Positions 61,027 to 64,000 of a DNA stretch of 64,000 nt are shown in pieces. This stretch comes from SIG603 sp963621245 (GTDB taxonomy: Bacteria > Bacillota > Clostridia > Oscillospirales > Acutalibacteraceae). The stretch lies in assembly GCA_963621245.1 (NCBI GenBank), contig CAVFCW010000009.1, positions 1 through 64,000 of the forward strand, in the 5' to 3' direction. Position numbers and translations under genes: made by a program. Every line of letters begins with the position of its first letter. The stretch's first letter is position 1. The notes below the pieces were generated by a model, which ran no database searches, was not told the origin of the DNA, and saw only the letters and a program-made list of their open reading frames with translations.

Positions 61027-61753
61027 CGTGCACCTCCGAATCTTCCGATTCTTCATTCTGGCGGCGGAGCTTTTCTTCCAACTCTTCGTTGTTGTAAATT
61101 CTGCCGTCAAGGATGTGCTTGATTGTCTTTGCGTGCTCGGCGACATGGCGGTCGTGCGTAATCATAATGATTGTTACGCCGTCGTCGTTGAGCATCTTGA
61201 AAAGCTCCATAACCTGTTTGCCTGACTTCTGGTCAAGTGCGCCCGTGGGCTCGTCGGCAAGAAGAATATCGGGCTTATTTACAATAGCACGTGCAATGGC
61301 AACTCTCTGGCACTGACCACCCGAAAGCTGAGCCGACGTAAAGCTCACTCTCTCGCCGAGTCCGACCTTTTCGAGTGCCGCCCTTGCAATCTCTTTTCTC
61401 TCTTTCGGCTTAACGCCCGCATAGAGAAGCGGCAATGCGACGTTTTCGAGTGCGCTCTGCTTAGGCAGAAGGTTAAAGCTCTGAAAAACGAATCCTATGC
61501 TGTTAAGGCGCACGTTTGAAAGCTCGTTGTCGCCAAGCGAGTTGATGTCGTGACCCGCAAGGTTATACGTGCCGCTTGTTGCCTTATCGAGGCAACCGAT
61601 AATATTCATGAGCGTAGTCTTGCCCGATCCCGAAGGACCCATTATCGCAAGATAGTCGCCCTTTTCAACGGAAAGATTTATGTCCTTAAGAACGGGAACC
61701 TCCATCTTTCCCTGAATGTAGGTCTTATAAATGCTCTTAAGCTCAAGTATCAT
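61019..61753 (-). CDS. MacB/LolD-type ABC transporter ATPase
   Basis: A 244-residue ATPase with Walker A GPSGSGKTT near residue 40, Q-loop FVFQSFNLLPKQSALENV, signature LSGGQCQRVAIARA and Walker B ILLADEPTGALD, ending with the H-loop ITHD. It is typical of the MacB/LolD group that drives mechanotransmission exporters. Its start overlaps the first adaptor gene as ATGA, and its stop overlaps the second adaptor gene. Confidence 0.96.
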   Translation of the reverse strand: MILELKSIYKTYIQGKMEVPVLKDINLSVEKGDYLAIMGPSGSGKTTLMNIIGCLDKATSGTYNLAGHDINSLGDNELSNVRLNSIGFVFQSFNLLPKQSALENVALPLLYAGVKPKERKEIARAALEKVGLGERVSFTSAQLSGGQCQRVAIARAIVNKPDILLADEPTGALDQKSGKQVMELFKMLNDDGVTIIMITHDRHVAEHAKTIKHILDGRIYNNEELEEKLRRQNEESEDSEVHDE

Positions 61754-63039
61754 CCGACTACCTCACCATCTGCAACCGAATCGGTTGTTTCGTCTTCACT
61801 GTAACTGTCGTCTGTCGTGTCTGTGAGTGCTATCGATTTTGTGTAATCCGTTGTGGTTCCCATTCCCTCAGTGTAAATGTCCATCGGGAATGCTATGTAA
61901 TCCGTAGTCGAAAGGCCTGATTTGATTTCGTACATATCTGCGCTCTCGTCATAATCGCCGAGTTCGATATCTATCTTCTTGAGCGAGCCGCCCTCGGAGT
62001 CGGTAGCCCATACGTACGGGTTGCCATCCTCATCATAAGCTAAGTAGTAAGAATAAAGCCAAACTCCTTCTTTCTTCTCGCTTACCTCTGTGTTCTTCTC
62101 AACATAAACATGCTGACCGAGAACCAAACCATCCATGTTGTCAAGCTCTGCATAGAAGGTGTATTTTGACGATGATGTTCCGTTGTTGTTTCCGTAAACC
62201 GCCTGATTTTCGCTGTCGGAATTGGAGGAATCCGCCTGATTGGAAATGGACTTGATTGTGGCAGTCCAAGTCTGGGATTCGTCTGCTCTTGAACGGATGA
62301 TAACGCTCTCGCCCTCTGAAAGCTGACCTCTGTTAAGCTCTGAAACAGTACCCTTTACGCGGTAATTGCCGAGTGCGAGTATTGTGATGTAAGCCGAGCT
62401 TGAATCTGTCGTGCTGCTGTCGGATGTGGAATCGCTTGAAGAGCTTGATTTTACCGACTTGATGATACCGTCGATTTCGCTTGTGACAACGGTGTTCTGG
62501 AGAGATTTCTCAATCTTGTCAACGTTGTTCTGCTTGTCGATTCTCTCGTATTCCTGAGTTTTGATGTCAATTTCAGTCTGCTGAATATTGATTGTTGCGT
62601 CAAGAACATCGTCCTGAGTAGTAGCCTTGTTCTTCTGGTCGGTGTAGCTCTCAAGCTGCTTTTTGAGCTGAACTATCTTCTGATCTATGTTCTCAACCTC
62701 AAGCTTAGCCTGATCAAGCTGAATCTGAATATCGTCTACGTCATACTCAAAAAGCTTGTCACCCGCCTTAACCTCGTCACCCTCGGCAACATAAGTCTTG
62801 GCAATCTTCTTGCTGTCGTCCTTCTTGACTTTAACTTCCTTTTGAGGCTCAACCACGCCCGTAAGCTTAGCGTTGCTGTCAAGCGTGCCGCCGCTCATAA
62901 TGTCGGTGACGCTTGTTACGTAAGCGCTTGTCGAGTCGCTCGAGGAGCCTGTGCGTGAAAGAAAATATCTGAGTGTGAAACCGCCCGCAGCCACAACAAC
63001 CGCAGCAGTCACAACTATAGCAACTATTCTCTTTTTCAT
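61750..63039 (-). CDS. Exporter adaptor protein (first of two)
   Basis: A 429-residue HlyD/MacA-like protein. A membrane anchor (4-28) is followed by a lipoyl half with VAEGDEVKAGDKLFEYD near 80-95, a full hairpin (about 100-175, IQLDQAKLEVENIDQKIVQL) and the second lipoyl half and barrel. It has short Ser/Asp-rich inserts (SSSSSDSTSDSS) that look like flexible loops. It starts with AAAGGCGG upstream and is the first gene of the exporter operon. A second, larger adaptor is encoded two genes on. Confidence 0.9.
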   Translation of the reverse strand: MKKRIVAIVVTAAVVVAAGGFTLRYFLSRTGSSSDSTSAYVTSVTDIMSGGTLDSNAKLTGVVEPQKEVKVKKDDSKKIAKTYVAEGDEVKAGDKLFEYDVDDIQIQLDQAKLEVENIDQKIVQLKKQLESYTDQKNKATTQDDVLDATINIQQTEIDIKTQEYERIDKQNNVDKIEKSLQNTVVTSEIDGIIKSVKSSSSSDSTSDSSTTDSSSAYITILALGNYRVKGTVSELNRGQLSEGESVIIRSRADESQTWTATIKSISNQADSSNSDSENQAVYGNNNGTSSSKYTFYAELDNMDGLVLGQHVYVEKNTEVSEKKEGVWLYSYYLAYDEDGNPYVWATDSEGGSLKKIDIELGDYDESADMYEIKSGLSTTDYIAFPMDIYTEGMGTTTDYTKSIALTDTTDDSYSEDETTDSVADGEVVG

Positions 63040-63257
63040 TTTAAACCGCCTTTCGATAGGTAAATTTTTATTTTTATCTTCATTTTAGCGAAGATATACC
63101 TCTACAATCTAAGATTTTACCATAATGAGGCACAAAAATAAAGCTATTTGTTCAAAAGCGTGAGCTTTTTCTTAATTCTATGTCGCTTGTATGAACTTAA
63201 GGTGAATTTTATTTTGTCTTCTGCGATTTTTGCACTCATTTTGCATGCTCTCCGCAC
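63040..63257. other. Divergent spacer between exporter operon and HAD gene
   Basis: 218 bases with no gene. An extended -10 (ATGGTAAAAT) on the minus strand at about 63117-63126 is the best exporter operon promoter candidate, but its -35 is poor. Confidence 0.4.
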
Positions 63258-63286
63258 TTGAATTAAAGCGAGATTTCATCTATACT
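63258..63286 (+). promoter_or_regulatory. HAD phosphatase promoter
   Basis: TTGAAT, 17 bases, TATACT, 40 bases upstream of the gene. Confidence 0.65.
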
Positions 63287-63326
63287 CAATTACAAATATC
63301 TTACCAAACGGAGAAAAATTAATCCC

Positions 63327-63971
63327 ATGAAAAAATACATACTTTTTGACCTCGACGGCACCTTGACCGATCCGGGTCTTGGAATAACAAACAGCGTTTC
63401 TTATGCGCTAGATCACTACGGCATTAAAGACTACAAAAGAGAAGATCTCTACAAATTCATAGGCCCACCGCTCAAGGACTCGTTCATGAACTTTTACGGA
63501 TTCAGCGCTGAAAAAGCCTATGAAGCCATTGATGTTTACAGGGAGTATTTCAGAAGCAAAGGTATTTTCGAGAACGAAGTTTACCCGCACGTACCCGAAA
63601 CTCTAGCGGAACTTAGAAAAAGAGGTTTCAAGCTGCTTGTGGCAAGCTCTAAGCCCGAGGAATTTGTCAAGATTATTTTAAAGCATTTTTCTCTTGCGGA
63701 ATATTTCGATTTTGCCGGTGGAGCAACCATGGACGAATTAACCCGTATAACCAAAACGGACGTGATAAAATGGGTGCTATCCAATATGAACATAAGCGAC
63801 ATGAGCGAGTGCCTCATGGTGGGCGACCGTCTGCACGACATTGAGGGCGCAAAAAACTTTGGCATGGAATCTGTCGGATGCGCGTTCGGCTACGGCGGAG
63901 AAAAAGAGCTAAAAGAAGCGGGAGCGGATCACATTATCTACTCGTTCGAGGAAATTTTGAATATCGTCTGA
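63327..63971 (+). CDS. HAD-family phosphatase (phosphoglycolate phosphatase-like)
   Basis: A 214-residue HAD hydrolase. Motif I DLDGTLTDPG (residues 8-17) carries the nucleophile and acid Asp, motif II is in LLVASSKPEE, motif III Lys lies near 140 and motif IV is VGDRLHDIEGAK. A cap domain of C1 type sits between I and II. It resembles Gph and 5'-nucleotidase-like phosphatases; the substrate is unknown. The ribosome binding site CGGAGA is far from the ATG (about 13 bases). The gene is complete and the window ends 29 bases later. Confidence 0.88.
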   Translation: MKKYILFDLDGTLTDPGLGITNSVSYALDHYGIKDYKREDLYKFIGPPLKDSFMNFYGFSAEKAYEAIDVYREYFRSKGIFENEVYPHVPETLAELRKRGFKLLVASSKPEEFVKIILKHFSLAEYFDFAGGATMDELTRITKTDVIKWVLSNMNISDMSECLMVGDRLHDIEGAKNFGMESVGCAFGYGGEKELKEAGADHIIYSFEEILNIV

Positions 63972-64000
63972 TATTATATCTTTGTACAGAATAAAACAGT

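Noticed and set aside
1..64000. CRISPR array, transposase, integrase or prophage genes
   Set aside because: No regularly spaced direct repeats of CRISPR size and no recombinase or phage structural motifs were seen on either strand.

Overview
The window looks like the chromosome of a Gram-positive anaerobe of the Clostridia, most likely Oscillospiraceae/Ruminococcus-like. The reasons are sigma-A promoters with perfect 17-bp spacing, strong AGGAGG-type ribosome binding sites, TTG/GTG starts, a valS T-box, an L10 leader, sortase-assembled pili, many serine-rich lipoproteins and a protein ending in a type I dockerin. This assignment is an inference; no rRNA lies in the window.

Left part (1-15 kb). 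Two tandem leftward promoters at the very edge point out of the window, possibly into an rRNA operon. Then come metA with a GNAT acetyltransferase and a lipoprotein, folC, a T-box-controlled valS, two secreted cell-wall enzymes with SH3b repeats (a polysaccharide deacetylase and an NlpC/P60 hydrolase), nagB with a DMT transporter, a MATE exporter and a D-lactate dehydrogenase-like gene.

Pilus region (15.3-25.6 kb). A leftward operon starts at a promoter near 25.55 kb. It encodes a coiled-coil protein, a dedicated signal peptidase I, a 1504-residue LPNTG adhesin, an LPSTG backbone pilin, a class C sortase, an IPQTG minor pilin and a second sortase. A LytTR-PAS protein that could be its regulator follows. 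Hairpins sit between the genes and probably set pilin-to-sortase ratios.

Middle (25.9-45.8 kb). A six-gene leftward operon opens with a lipoprotein barnase and a barstar domain fused to a VOC (glyoxalase-fold) domain, then DUF5662, an SpoU methyltransferase, an esterase and DUF554. Further on are aroF-type DAHP synthase, metY (which matches the acetyl-type MetA), glyS, a candidate small RNA, pyrBI, nnr, tRNA-Pro, a PAP2 phosphatase, a DUF975/CmpB membrane fusion, an SGNH lipoprotein, argF with a possible ArgR box, and a GH43 glycosidase paired with a transglutaminase-like protein.

Right part (45.9-64 kb). rpmG-secE-nusG-rplKA and rplJL run leftward, with an L10 leader and no rpoB after rplL. 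Then come an unrecognised lysine-rich protein, an FKBP/trigger-factor-like exported foldase, tRNA-Leu, a dockerin protein, a ROK-family regulator, a second MATE exporter, class II aldolase, a small frameshifted pseudogene, and a MacAB-like exporter operon with two adaptor proteins, one carrying a huge Pro/Thr-rich insertion. A HAD phosphatase closes the window.

The best candidate for something new is the barnase / barstar-VOC pair at 28.65-29.81 kb. The candidate small RNA at 34.4-34.6 kb and the inverted LytTR-PAS regulator beside the pilus operon come next.
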